DNA of 64,000 nt from Tsukamurella ocularis (GTDB taxonomy: Bacteria; Actinomycetota; Actinomycetes; Mycobacteriales; Mycobacteriaceae). This document shows, piece by piece, positions 17,903-25,634 of the stretch. The stretch lies in assembly GCF_024807615.1 (NCBI RefSeq), contig NZ_JANUCJ010000002.1, forward strand, positions 558,001-622,000, in the 5' to 3' direction. A program made the position numbers and the translations under genes. The notes below the pieces were generated by a model, which saw only the letters and a program-made list of their open reading frames with translations, was not told the DNA's origin and searched no databases. How positions within the stretch are numbered: position 1 is the first letter of the stretch; the number at the start of each line of letters is the position of its first letter.

Positions 17903-18631
17903 GTGACCTCATCGCTCCCGCCAGGCCTGCGGCTCGGCTACGTCCCCGGCGCCACGCCCGCCAAATGGGCCCGCATCTGGGGCGAGCGGCACCCGGACGT
18001 CCGCCTGGTCCTCGTCCCCCTCCCGGCGGCGGACGCGCCGGAGGCGGTCCGGGACGGCACCGTCGACCTGGCGCTCCTGCGCCTGCCCGCGGAGACGAGC
18101 GGGCTCGCGACGATCGCGCTGTACGAGGAGCAGGTGGTCGCGGTGGTGCCGAAGGAGCACCACGCCGCGGCCGCCGACGACCTCGCCGCGGCCGATCTCG
18201 ACGAGGAGCCAACCCTGCTCCCCCACGACGACGCCCTGCACTGGGGCGGCGCCCCGGGCGCGCCGGTCGAGCACCGGCCGGAGAGCACCGAGGCCGCGAT
18301 CGAACTCGTCGCCGCGGGCCTGGGCGTGCTCCTCGTGCCGCAGTCGCTCGCGCGGCTGCACCACCGCAAGGACCTCACGTACCGGCCGGTCACCGACGCG
18401 CCGCCCTCCCCCGTCGTGCTCGCGGTCCTCGCGGGCGAACAGCCGGAGGCCGTCGCGGAGTTCATCGGCGTGGTGCGCGGCCGGAAGGCGGGCTCGTCAC
18501 GGGGCCTCGCCGAGCCCGCACCCAAGCGCACCGCGCGGGAGAAGACGCGCGCGAAGCAGGCCGCCCGTGCCGCGGCGGGCAAGAAGGCCGCGACACCGAA
18601 GGCCAAGCCCGGCAAGCGCCCCCGCCGCTGA
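17903..18631 (+). CDS. LysR substrate-binding-like protein lacking an HTH, with basic tail
   Basis: A 242-residue protein that begins directly with the effector domain of LysR-type regulators (LRLGYVPGATPAKW, VDLALLRLP, AAGLGVLLVPQSLARL) and has no N-terminal winged helix. From about residue 197 it ends in a Lys/Arg/Ala tail of about 45 residues (KRTAREKTRAKQAARAAAGK) resembling nucleoid-protein tails. The GTG start is leaderless (TAATCT 6 bases before). The tail might supply non-specific nucleic-acid binding in place of the missing HTH; that is inference. It ends two bases before the converging isochorismatase-like gene. Confidence 0.75.
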   Translation: MTSSLPPGLRLGYVPGATPAKWARIWGERHPDVRLVLVPLPAADAPEAVRDGTVDLALLRLPAETSGLATIALYEEQVVAVVPKEHHAAAADDLAAADLDEEPTLLPHDDALHWGGAPGAPVEHRPESTEAAIELVAAGLGVLLVPQSLARLHHRKDLTYRPVTDAPPSPVVLAVLAGEQPEAVAEFIGVVRGRKAGSSRGLAEPAPKRTAREKTRAKQAARAAAGKKAATPKAKPGKRPRR

Positions 18632-18633
18632 GC

Positions 18634-19203
18634 TCAGCCGAGCGATTCGATCCACTCGTCGACGGCCAGCACCTCGGCCTGACGCGGGAAGACCTTGCGC
18701 ACCAGCACGCGGTGCACCTCGGGATCGTGGTCAGCGCAGGCGTCGGCCAGGACCGTGAGGCCGTAGTCGAGATCGCCCGCGTAGCGGACCGTCGACAGGA
18801 CCACCCCGCTCGTCGAAATGCCTGCGAGCACCAGGTGATCGGCCTGCAGGCCGCGCAGCACCACGTCGAGATCGCTGCCGCTGAACGCCCCGAACCGGCG
18901 CTTCACAACGACGGGCTCCCCCGGTAGCGGCGCCACCTCGGGGACGATCGCCGTGAGCGGAGAGACCTCGGTCATCGAGTCGCCGCCCTCGCGGAGCATG
19001 GCGAAAGCCCGGTTGGTCGGTGGGATCTCGGGGTAATCGGGCCGGAAGGCGACACGCACGTGCACCACCGGCACGCCGTGGTCGCGCGCCGCCGACAGGG
19101 CGCGTGCGGCGGAGGCGAGGGCCGCGGCGCCGGCGCGCTCGGCACCGTCGACGATGCCTCGCTGGTAGTCCATGAGGATCAGAACGGAACGCGATTCGGC
19201 CAT
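18634..19203 (-). CDS. Isochorismatase-like hydrolase family protein, nucleophile Cys absent
   Basis: A 189-residue member of the isochorismatase/cysteine-hydrolase fold. Asp12 (ILMDYQRG) and Lys101 (VVVKRRFGAF) of the usual D-K-C triad are present, but the position of the catalytic Cys is Gly133 in GISTSGVVLST. PhzD-type isochorismatases, which cleave a vinyl ether, also have Gly there, so isochorismatase-like chemistry is more plausible than amidase. The ATG at 19203 is preceded at 7 bases by TAGCCT on the minus strand, i.e. leaderless. Confidence 0.82.
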   Translation of the reverse strand: MAESRSVLILMDYQRGIVDGAERAGAAALASAARALSAARDHGVPVVHVRVAFRPDYPEIPPTNRAFAMLREGGDSMTEVSPLTAIVPEVAPLPGEPVVVKRRFGAFSGSDLDVVLRGLQADHLVLAGISTSGVVLSTVRYAGDLDYGLTVLADACADHDPEVHRVLVRKVFPRQAEVLAVDEWIESLG

Positions 19204-19220
19204 GCGTCCCAGGCTAGCGC

Positions 19221-19331
19221 TCAGCGCAGCGCGTCGAGATCGACCCGCACGGCGAACGGCGCCGTCGCCTCGAACCCGCCGGTGGCCTCAACGGACTCGT
19301 GTGCCCGGTTCGGCCTGGTCACACGGTAGAT
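19221..19331 (-). pseudogene. Possible C-terminal remnant of a Uma2-family gene
   Basis: The minus-strand frame ending at 19221 reads IYRVTRPNRAHE...GGFEATAPFAVRVDLDALR, about 36 residues that look like the C-terminus of a Uma2 (DUF820) endonuclease-fold protein. Upstream of this the frame runs antisense through oxyR and makes no sense. It fills the 115-base gap between oxyR and the isochorismatase-like gene. A database comparison would be needed; chance is possible. Confidence 0.3.
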
Positions 19332-20239
19332 CCCGCGGCCGCGCGGGCGATCTCGGCGAGGCGGGCGAAGCCCTCCGTCTTCGCGCTGGACGCCCGGTAG
19401 GCGAGGCCGATCCGGCGCCCCGGTGCGGGCGCGGCGAACCGCGCCGTCGCCAGATCCGTGCCGCGGAGCTCGACGGCGACCGCGGGCTCGGGCAGCAGGG
19501 TGACCCCTAGGCCGCCGGAGACGCATTGCACGATCGTCGCGAGCGAGGCCGCCCGGGTGTCACCCATGACCCCGACGCCCTCCTCGGCCTGGCGGCAGAG
19601 GTCGAGCGCCTGGTCTCGAAGGCAGTGCCCCTCGTCGAGCAGCAGAAGCGGCAGCCCGGAGAGGTCGTCCGCCGTGAGGTCGTCGCGGCCGGCGAGCGGG
19701 TGACCGGGCGGTACGACGAGCACGAACTCCTCGTCGTAGAGAGGGATCTCGGCGACCGACGAGCTGTGCACCGGCAGCGCGAGGACGGCCACATCGATCC
19801 GGCCGGACCGCAGCGCGTCGAGCAGGCGGGCCGTCTGATCCTCGACGACGGTGACCGCAAGATCGTCGACCGCGGAGCGCAGCTGCGGCAGGAGACGAGG
19901 CAGTCGATACGGCGCGACCGTGGGGATCATGCCGAGCCGCAGCGTGCCGCGAAGCTCGCCCGTGAGGCCGGCCGCCGAGCTCACCAGCTCCGCCGCGGAG
20001 GCCACGATGACGGAGGCCTGCTCCAGCAGCGCCATACCGGCCTCCGTGATGAGCACCCTGCGGGTGCTGCGCTCCACCAGCTGCACACCGAGCCCGGCCT
20101 CGAGCGAGGCCAGCGCCTGCGACAGCGACGGCTGACTCACACCGAGCGATGTCGCCGCGGTGCCGAAGTGGCGCGAGCGTGCCACTGCGACGAAGGCGCG
20201 CAGCTGCGCGAGGGTCGGCTGATAAGGCTGATCGGACAT
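19319..20239 (-). CDS. oxyR: Hydrogen-peroxide-sensing LysR regulator OxyR
   Basis: A 306-residue LysR-type activator. The HTH lies at residues 8-67 (TLAQLRAFVAVARS, LGVSQPSLSQALASLE). The two redox cysteines that form the activating disulfide are C206 and C215 (EGHCLRDQALDLC). It is divergent from ahpC-ahpD, its classical target. I chose the ATG at 20239 because the sequence begins the family N-terminus there and TAGACT (20247-20252, minus) lies 7 bases before it. The frame is open to 20335. The gene appears intact, unlike oxyR of M. tuberculosis. Confidence 0.93.
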   Translation of the reverse strand: MSDQPYQPTLAQLRAFVAVARSRHFGTAATSLGVSQPSLSQALASLEAGLGVQLVERSTRRVLITEAGMALLEQASVIVASAAELVSSAAGLTGELRGTLRLGMIPTVAPYRLPRLLPQLRSAVDDLAVTVVEDQTARLLDALRSGRIDVAVLALPVHSSSVAEIPLYDEEFVLVVPPGHPLAGRDDLTADDLSGLPLLLLDEGHCLRDQALDLCRQAEEGVGVMGDTRAASLATIVQCVSGGLGVTLLPEPAVAVELRGTDLATARFAAPAPGRRIGLAYRASSAKTEGFARLAEIARAAAGSTV

Positions 20240-20382
20240 ACCTATCAGTCTAGTGCCATCCATCACCTTTCCTTTACAAGGATGTGATTCGAACGGCACA
20301 GTGGTCTCCGAAAGCAACCCCGCCCGCGCGCCCATACCCCGGGTCGCACCTCGGGCTCATCGATACCCATGAAGGAGTCATC

Positions 20383-20970
20383 TTGCCTCTCTTGACCATC
20401 GGCGATCAGTTCCCCGCGTTCGACCTCACCGCCGTGATCGGCGGCGACCTGTCGAAGGTCGACGCGCAGCAGCCGGACGACTACTTCACCACCGTCACCA
20501 GCGACGACTACGCCGGAAAGTGGAAGATCGTCTTCTTCTGGCCGAAGGACTTCACCTTCGTCTGCCCGACCGAGATCGCCGCCTTCGGCAAGCTCAACGA
20601 CGAGTTCGCCGATCGTGACGCCCAGGTGCTCGGCGCCTCGGTCGACAACGAGTTCGTGCACTTCCAGTGGCGCGCGCAGCACGAGGACCTGAAGACCCTC
20701 CCCTTCCCGATGCTCTCGGACCTCAAGCGCGAGCTGGCGCAGGCCACCGGCGTGCTCAACGCCGACGGCGTCGCGGACCGCGCCACCTTCATCGTCGACC
20801 CGAACAACGAGATCCAGTTCGTCTCCGTGACGGCCGGTTCCGTGGGCCGCAACGTCGACGAGGTGCTCCGTGTGCTGGACGCCCTGCAGTCCGACGAGCT
20901 ATGCGCCTGCAACTGGAAGAAGGGTGACCCGACCCTCGACGCCGGCGAGCTGCTGAAGGAGAGCGTCTAA
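20383..20970 (+). CDS. ahpC: Alkyl hydroperoxide reductase AhpC (2-Cys peroxiredoxin)
   Basis: A 195-residue peroxiredoxin that reduces peroxides and peroxynitrite in the cytosol. The peroxidatic Cys is C61 (FVCPTEI); C174 and C176 (ELCACNW) are the resolving cysteines, the three-Cys arrangement of mycobacterial AhpC. The start is TTG at 20383, giving PLLTIGDQF as in known AhpC proteins, with GAAGGAG 5 bases before it. It is followed after 4 bases by ahpD and is likely under OxyR control from the 143-base divergent region. Confidence 0.95.
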   Translation: MPLLTIGDQFPAFDLTAVIGGDLSKVDAQQPDDYFTTVTSDDYAGKWKIVFFWPKDFTFVCPTEIAAFGKLNDEFADRDAQVLGASVDNEFVHFQWRAQHEDLKTLPFPMLSDLKRELAQATGVLNADGVADRATFIVDPNNEIQFVSVTAGSVGRNVDEVLRVLDALQSDELCACNWKKGDPTLDAGELLKESV

Positions 20971-20974
20971 ACAC

Positions 20975-21514
20975 ATGTCGATCGACAACCTGAAGAACGC
21001 GGTCCCCGAGTACGCGAAGGACCTCAAGCTCAACCTCAGCTCGCTCGCGCGCTCCACCGAGCTCACCGAGCAGCAGCTGTGGGGTACCTTCCTCGCCTCG
21101 GCCGCGGCCACCAAGAACGCGACCGTCCTGCGCGAGATCGCCGAAGAGGCCGCCGACACCCTGTCGGCGGAGGCCTACCAGGCCGCCCTCGGTGCCGCCT
21201 CCGTCATGGGCATGAACAACGTCGCCTACCGGGCGAAGGGCTTCCTCGGTGCCGACTACGCCCAGGTGCGTATGGGCCTGCGGATGAACATCATCGGCAA
21301 CCCCGGCGTCGACAAGACCGACTTCGAGCTGTGGAGCCTCGCCGTCTCGGCGATCAACGGCTGCGAGCACTGCGTCGCCGCCCACGACGACGTGGTCCGC
21401 AAGGCGGGCCTGACCAAGGAGCAGGCCTTCGAGGCCGTCAAGGTCGCGGCCACCGTGCAGGGCGTCGCGCAGGCGATCTTCGCCGCCGAGACGCTCGCGA
21501 CCGCCTCGGTCTAG
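20975..21514 (+). CDS. ahpD: Alkyl hydroperoxidase AhpD
   Basis: A 179-residue AhpD-fold protein that passes electrons from dihydrolipoamide to AhpC. The redox CxxC is C130-E-H-C133, with H137 following, at the same positions as in M. tuberculosis AhpD. It starts four bases after the ahpC stop and is co-transcribed with it. A strong terminator follows at 21532-21573. Confidence 0.95.
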   Translation: MSIDNLKNAVPEYAKDLKLNLSSLARSTELTEQQLWGTFLASAAATKNATVLREIAEEAADTLSAEAYQAALGAASVMGMNNVAYRAKGFLGADYAQVRMGLRMNIIGNPGVDKTDFELWSLAVSAINGCEHCVAAHDDVVRKAGLTKEQAFEAVKVAATVQGVAQAIFAAETLATASV

Positions 21515-21531
21515 CCTCACCGCTTCACACG

Positions 21532-21573
21532 ACGACCGTGCCCGCCCCTCACACGAGGGGCGGGCACCGTCGT
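21532..21573. terminator. Strong hairpin terminator of ahpC-ahpD
   Basis: ACGAC-c-GTGCCCGCCCCTC pairs with GAGGGGCGGGCAC-c-GTCGT around an ACAC loop, an 18-bp stem with one mismatch. It starts 18 bases after the ahpD stop. Its sequence is closely related to hairpins at 25581-25618 and 57766-57807. Confidence 0.85.
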
Positions 21574-21632
21574 TGCGCATTCGAGTCTGCCTCCGCGTTA
21601 GCATTGCTGATCGCAATCCAGAAGGAGGCACA

Positions 21633-22313
21633 GTGAACTACGTGCGGCCCGCGATCCGTGCGACCTTCCTCGCCGTCCTCGTCATCGGTGCCATCGCGGG
21701 AGCGATCACCGCGCACCCGAGGATCGCGAGCTCCGACGACTTCACCCGCGCACTCGACCGCGGCGAGGTGGTCCGGGTCGTTCCATGGGAGCACTCGAAT
21801 AGCAACACCGTGGGTGCTGCGGATTGGTCGACTGGACCCTTCCACTGGTACACAGGACCGATTCCCGGTACGGGTACCTACTCCGAGTTCCGCACCCAGA
21901 TGTACGACCGTGGCGTTCAGGTCGAGACGTACGACGACACAATCGTCCGATGGCCGTTCCGCACTCCTACCTGGTTCGGCACCACGGTCGCGATCGCCTG
22001 GATGCTCACCTTCCTGGCCATGCTCACGTCCCGCCCACGCTGGGGCAATCGGTGGGCATGGTTCTGGATGTTCGTCATCGGCCAGGTCGGCGCACTCCTG
22101 TACTTGTTGCTCGAGCCGCGTCCGCTCTGGCACAGCTTCCGGATCGCGGCCCTGCGTCGTCCGGACGCCACGCTGGACGCCACCCGCGAGGCGAATCCCC
22201 GGGAGGACCTTCGGACGGGCAGCGAGGGGTGCGCTCTGTCGCTCGTCGTCGGGTTCGGCGCGGCAGTCACTGCGGCCGGAATCGGCTGGCTCGCCGGTGT
22301 TGTGTTCCCCTGA
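21633..22313 (+). CDS. Hypothetical membrane protein
   Basis: I do not recognise this 226-residue protein. It has an N-terminal hydrophobic segment (about residues 8-27), an extracytoplasmic-looking region with many Tyr/Trp (about 30-115), two central membrane segments (about 116-165), and a C-terminal one (about 205-226). The GTG start at 21633 has GAAGGAGG 5 bases before it, which decides it over an upstream in-frame ATG at 21573 inside the terminator. It is less GC-rich than its neighbours by eye and stands alone between a terminator and a converging gene. Confidence 0.7.
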   Translation: MNYVRPAIRATFLAVLVIGAIAGAITAHPRIASSDDFTRALDRGEVVRVVPWEHSNSNTVGAADWSTGPFHWYTGPIPGTGTYSEFRTQMYDRGVQVETYDDTIVRWPFRTPTWFGTTVAIAWMLTFLAMLTSRPRWGNRWAWFWMFVIGQVGALLYLLLEPRPLWHSFRIAALRRPDATLDATREANPREDLRTGSEGCALSLVVGFGAAVTAAGIGWLAGVVFP

Positions 22314-22319
22314 CCCACG

Positions 22320-22778
22320 TCAGGGGCGCCAGGAGCCCGCCTCCTGGCGGGTCGCGTGGTTCACGCGGTTCCACAGGTTGATCTGCCCGACGGCGAGCAC
22401 CAGCGCGGCCAGCTGGGCGGCGTCGAACTCGTCCGCGGCGGCGTCCCACAGCGCGTCCGGCACCGCCTCGGGGTGGCCCGCGAGCGCGGTCAGCTCCTCC
22501 GTGAGCTCCAGTGCGATCCGCTCGGCGTCGGAGAAGTAGGGCGTGTGGCGCCATGCGCCGACGGCGAAGAGCTTGTCGTCCGACGCCCCGTGCTTGCGCG
22601 CCATCCGCCAGTGCCCGTCGAGGCAGGTGCTGCAGCTGTTGAGCTGGCTGGCCCGCATGTTGACCAGCTCCAGCAATTCCGGCGACAGCCCCGAGGCCGC
22701 CACCGCCTCGCCCAGCTTCGTCAGCGCGTCCATCGCCCCGGGCAGGGCGAAGGCGGGGTTCGTCATCCGTGCGGTCAT
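22320..22778 (-). CDS. Carboxymuconolactone decarboxylase / AhpD-fold protein linked to ECF sigma
   Basis: A 152-residue AhpD-fold protein with the CxxC motif SCSTCLDGH near residue 50 followed by a conserved His, as in alkylhydroperoxidase-like proteins. It is divergent from a SigJ/ECF41-type sigma factor; ECF41 sigma factors are known to be linked to, and to control, genes for carboxymuconolactone decarboxylases, oxidoreductases or epimerases. A matching promoter (TGTCACA-N16-CGTC) lies upstream on the minus strand and GAGGAGAT precedes the ATG. A thiol-based oxidoreductase role is likely; the substrate is unknown. Confidence 0.85.
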   Translation of the reverse strand: MTARMTNPAFALPGAMDALTKLGEAVAASGLSPELLELVNMRASQLNSCSTCLDGHWRMARKHGASDDKLFAVGAWRHTPYFSDAERIALELTEELTALAGHPEAVPDALWDAAADEFDAAQLAALVLAVGQINLWNRVNHATRQEAGSWRP

Positions 22779-22794
22779 GTCGATCTCCTCAGTC

Positions 22795-22821
22795 GGTCAC
22801 ACTCGGGGCGGGCGCCCCGTC
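22795..22821 (+). promoter_or_regulatory. ECF41-type promoter of the sigma factor gene
   Basis: GGTCACA at 22795-22801, 16 bases, then CGTC at 22818-22821. The published ECF41 consensus is TGTCACA-N16-CGTC, so only the first base deviates. It is placed to start a transcript about 30 bases before the ATG at 22858, implying autoregulation. Confidence 0.65.
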
Positions 22822-22829
22822 ATCTTCCT

Positions 22830-22856
22830 GACGGATCGACGACGGAGGATGTGACA
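22830..22856 (-). promoter_or_regulatory. ECF41-type promoter of the CMD/AhpD-fold gene
   Basis: On the minus strand TGTCACA (22850-22856) is followed after exactly 16 bases by CGTC (22830-22833), a perfect match to the ECF41 consensus. The transcript would begin about 45 bases before the ATG at 22778. Confidence 0.75.
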
Positions 22857-22857
22857 C

Positions 22858-23682
22858 ATGGACCTGAACGACTTCGAAAGCGCACGGCCCCGGCTTCTCG
22901 CGGTGGCCACGCGGATGCTCGGCTCCCCCGCCGACGCCGAGGACGCGGTGCAGGAGGCGTGGCTGCGCGCCGACAGGGCGGACGGCGACGGCACCGTCGA
23001 CAACCCAACCGCGTGGCTGACGACCGTTGTCTCGCGGATCTGCCTCGACCGGCTGCGCGCCCGGCGCGAGACGACGCCTCTCGATGACGTGGATCCCGCC
23101 GACACCGCGTCCTCCCCCGCCGATGAGGCGCAGCTCGCGGAGGCCGTCGGGGCCGCGATGGGCGCGGTCCTCGACGACCTCGCGCCCGCGGAACGCGTGG
23201 CCTTCGTGCTGCACGACGTCTTCGCCGTGCCCTTCGACGATGTGGCCTCCGTCCTCGGCAAGAGCCCCGCCGCGACCCGCCAGCTCGCGAGCCGCGCGCG
23301 CCGCCGGGTGGCCGGAACGCCCCGTCCGGACGCGGCGCGCACCGACGCCGTGCGCGCCTTCCTCGCGGCGTCACGCGATGGGGACTTCACCGCCCTCGTC
23401 GAGCTGCTCGACCCGGACGCCGTCTTCCGGACGCACGCCGACGGTGCGCCGTCCACGGTGCTCGCGGGCGCCCCCGCGATCGCGGAGGCCTTCCTGTTCA
23501 AGGCGAAGACCGCCCTGGTCGCGCTGGTCGACGGCGTCCTCGGGTACACCGTGCGCCTGCCCGGCGCGCCCGGGTACCTGCTGCTCGGCGACGTCACGTT
23601 CACCGCGGACGGCCGGATCGCCGCCCTCAACGTCACCCTGCGGGCCGACGAGGTGGCGGGCAGCGAGGTCGTCGTCCTGTAG
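22858..23682 (+). CDS. ECF sigma factor, SigJ/ECF41-like with fused SnoaL-type domain
   Basis: A 274-residue ECF sigma factor. Region sigma2 covers about residues 5-75 (RMLGSPADAEDAVQEAWLR), sigma4 about 105-155 (LAPAERVAFVLHDVFAVPFDDVA), and residues about 162-274 form a SnoaL/NTF2-like regulatory domain that replaces an anti-sigma factor. The usual ECF41 linker motif WLPEP and the C-terminal NPDKL are not seen, so it is a divergent member. GGAGGA precedes the ATG. Promoters of matching type lie before it and before the divergent CMD gene. Confidence 0.85.
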   Translation: MDLNDFESARPRLLAVATRMLGSPADAEDAVQEAWLRADRADGDGTVDNPTAWLTTVVSRICLDRLRARRETTPLDDVDPADTASSPADEAQLAEAVGAAMGAVLDDLAPAERVAFVLHDVFAVPFDDVASVLGKSPAATRQLASRARRRVAGTPRPDAARTDAVRAFLAASRDGDFTALVELLDPDAVFRTHADGAPSTVLAGAPAIAEAFLFKAKTALVALVDGVLGYTVRLPGAPGYLLLGDVTFTADGRIAALNVTLRADEVAGSEVVVL

Positions 23683-23686
23683 TCCG

Positions 23687-24619
23687 TCATCGAGCGGCGC
23701 GGAGGAGTTCCTGGGTGGCTTCCCACAGCCGTGCCTCGCGGACCGGGTCGCACGCGAAGTCCTCGACCTTCCGTTCCCGCCCCTTGACGACGAACGCGGC
23801 CCCGGGCAGCGCCGTCCAAGCAGCGTCGACGGCCACCGACGCAAGGAGCGGGCCTGATCGCGCCGGCGACGACACCCGGGGAACACGCTCGAGCAGGCGG
23901 CCGATCCGCTGCATCGCCGCGCCGTGCTCGCGGGAGAGCCCCGTCCCCGGCATGAAGCCCGGCTCGAAGACGAGCACGTGGACATCGTGGGGGGCCCGGC
24001 GCTGCAGTTCGTGCGCGTAGTAGAGGACCGCGAGCTTCGAGTCCGAGTAGGCCACACCGGCGGCGTCCGGCGCGGCGTCCTCGCCCGCGGGCGTCGGCCG
24101 GGCCAGCTCGAGCGGGTCGCGCCAGCGAGCCGCGGGGACACCGATAATCCGCCGGAAGATGTTCTCGTAGTACGTGTTCGACCCGAGCAACACGATCCGG
24201 GCTGGCTCCGTCACTGTCGGGAGGAGGTCGCCGATCAGCTGTGCGTGCGCGAGGTGGTTGACGGCGAACGTGGTCTCGTATCCATCTGCGGAAGCGCCGT
24301 GGGTGTCGAGCACTGACACCCCCGCGTTGGCAACGATCGAGCGGAGGGGCCGGACCGTACCGTCCCCGACGAGCGAACGCACGCGCGCCGCAGCATCCCG
24401 CACATCGGCGAGCGACGCGAGATCCGCCGCTATCGACTGGACGGTCGCGCCGCCCGCGCGGGCCGCCGCGGTGACCTCGTCCAGACGCGAGCCACCGCGC
24501 CCGACGAGCAGGAGATCAGGGCGCGCAGATGTGGGCCGCGAGGCGAGCGCAAGGGTCGCCGCGCGGCCGAGGCCGCCGGTGGGGCCGGTGATGAGGACGG
24601 TGCCCGATTCGATGTTCAT
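23687..24619 (-). CDS. Short-chain dehydrogenase/reductase
   Basis: A 310-residue SDR. The cofactor-binding GPTGGLG is at residues 12-18, NAGVS near 98, and the catalytic YxxxK is AYSDSK near 194-198. It resembles protochlorophyllide-reductase-like/retinol-dehydrogenase-like SDRs. The substrate is unknown. It ends four bases after the converging sigma gene and is divergent from an XRE regulator across 100 bases, an arrangement in which the regulator commonly controls the SDR. Confidence 0.82.
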   Translation of the reverse strand: MNIESGTVLITGPTGGLGRAATLALASRPTSARPDLLLVGRGGSRLDEVTAAARAGGATVQSIAADLASLADVRDAAARVRSLVGDGTVRPLRSIVANAGVSVLDTHGASADGYETTFAVNHLAHAQLIGDLLPTVTEPARIVLLGSNTYYENIFRRIIGVPAARWRDPLELARPTPAGEDAAPDAAGVAYSDSKLAVLYYAHELQRRAPHDVHVLVFEPGFMPGTGLSREHGAAMQRIGRLLERVPRVSSPARSGPLLASVAVDAAWTALPGAAFVVKGRERKVEDFACDPVREARLWEATQELLRAAR

Positions 24620-24719
24620 ACCTCGACTCTCGCCGCTCGACCGCCGCGAGACCAGGTCACACGTTTCCTAGGACCCGCAGTACCAGGCGGCGCGAGCCGC
24701 GGGCGCGCATAGTCGACAT

Positions 24720-25634
24720 ATGAACGATTCGGATTTCGGCGCGACGCTGCGCCGGTGGCGCGACCGCGTCTCCCCCGCCGATATCGGTGTCCACGTAGGC
24801 GGGCGACGACGCACGAGCGGACTGCGCCGCGAAGAACTGGCGGGTCTCGCCGGCATCTCCGTCGACTACCTGACCCGCCTCGAACAGGGGCGGGCGACGG
24901 CACCGTCGGCGCAGGTCGTCGAGTCGCTGGCACGGGCACTGCGACTGACCGACGTCGAGCGCGACCTTCTTTTCAGGCTCTCCGGCCACGCGACACCCGG
25001 TCCCGGAATCGTGCCCGCACGGATCACTGCGAGCGTCCAGCGGCTGCTGGATCGTCTCGCCGACACCCCCGTAGCCGTCTTCGATGCGATGTGGAACCTC
25101 CTCGTGGCCAACGCCCCGTACGACGCGCTTATGGGACCGACCACAGGCCGCGGCGCCATAGAGCGCAACAGCGTCCGACGGAACCTCCTCGGGCCAGAGG
25201 GGCGCACCGTGCTGACGCCGGACGAGCGCGCGGATCTACAGGCGGGCCTCGTCGCGGATCTGCGTCTGACAGCTGCTCGCTATCCGACGGACCAACAGCT
25301 GCGGCACCTTATCCGCGAGCTGTCCGGAGAAAGCCCCCGGTTCGTCGAGCTGTGGAACGCCGATGCGCCGCGGCCGACCGGAGACGCTGGCCGCCGCAAG
25401 AGCATCGATCACCCTCAGGTCGGACGGATCACGGTCGACTGCGACACCCTGCTCGTCGCGGGTGACGATCTCAGGATCATGATCTACACCGCCGAGCCGG
25501 GTTCGGCGGACGCCGACCGGCTGGCGCTCGCCATGGTCCTGGGATCCGCGACGGCAGGCGGCTGGACGACCGGGAGCGATGACGGTGCCGGCCCAACCGA
25601 CGAGGGACGGGCACCGTCGAACGCGGAGGGCTAG
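24720..25634 (+). CDS. XRE-family regulator with MmyB-like ligand-binding domain
   Basis: A 304-residue regulator. The HTH is in residues about 10-85 (GLRREELAGLAGISVDYLTRLEQGR), and residues about 100-270 form the MmyB-like PAS-type domain that binds fatty-acid-like ligands in characterised relatives. The ATG at 24720 has CATAGT 6 bases before it and no Shine-Dalgarno. The last 20 or so residues run through a hairpin at 25581-25618. It overlaps the end of the converging symporter gene by four bases. The divergent SDR is the likely target. Confidence 0.85.
   Translation: MNDSDFGATLRRWRDRVSPADIGVHVGGRRRTSGLRREELAGLAGISVDYLTRLEQGRATAPSAQVVESLARALRLTDVERDLLFRLSGHATPGPGIVPARITASVQRLLDRLADTPVAVFDAMWNLLVANAPYDALMGPTTGRGAIERNSVRRNLLGPEGRTVLTPDERADLQAGLVADLRLTAARYPTDQQLRHLIRELSGESPRFVELWNADAPRPTGDAGRRKSIDHPQVGRITVDCDTLLVAGDDLRIMIYTAEPGSADADRLALAMVLGSATAGGWTTGSDDGAGPTDEGRAPSNAEG
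25581..25618. terminator. Candidate hairpin inside the 3' end of the XRE gene
   Basis: GACGGTGCC pairs with GGCACCGTC across 20 bases that include further short complementarity. It lies inside the end of the XRE coding sequence and just beyond the stop of the converging actP-like gene, so it may terminate that transcript. Sequence is akin to the hairpins at 21532 and 57766. Confidence 0.45.

Noticed and set aside
20219-20248. CTGATA...TATCAG as an OxyR autoregulatory site
   Set aside because: Arms of six bases are 18 bases apart and one lies inside the oxyR coding region; spacing does not fit the T-N11-A LysR layout. The real OxyR site is probably elsewhere in 20240-20382, but I cannot place it.
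25622-25634. Frameshift or fusion at the XRE/actP junction
   Set aside because: The two genes simply converge and overlap by four bases; both frames end naturally.
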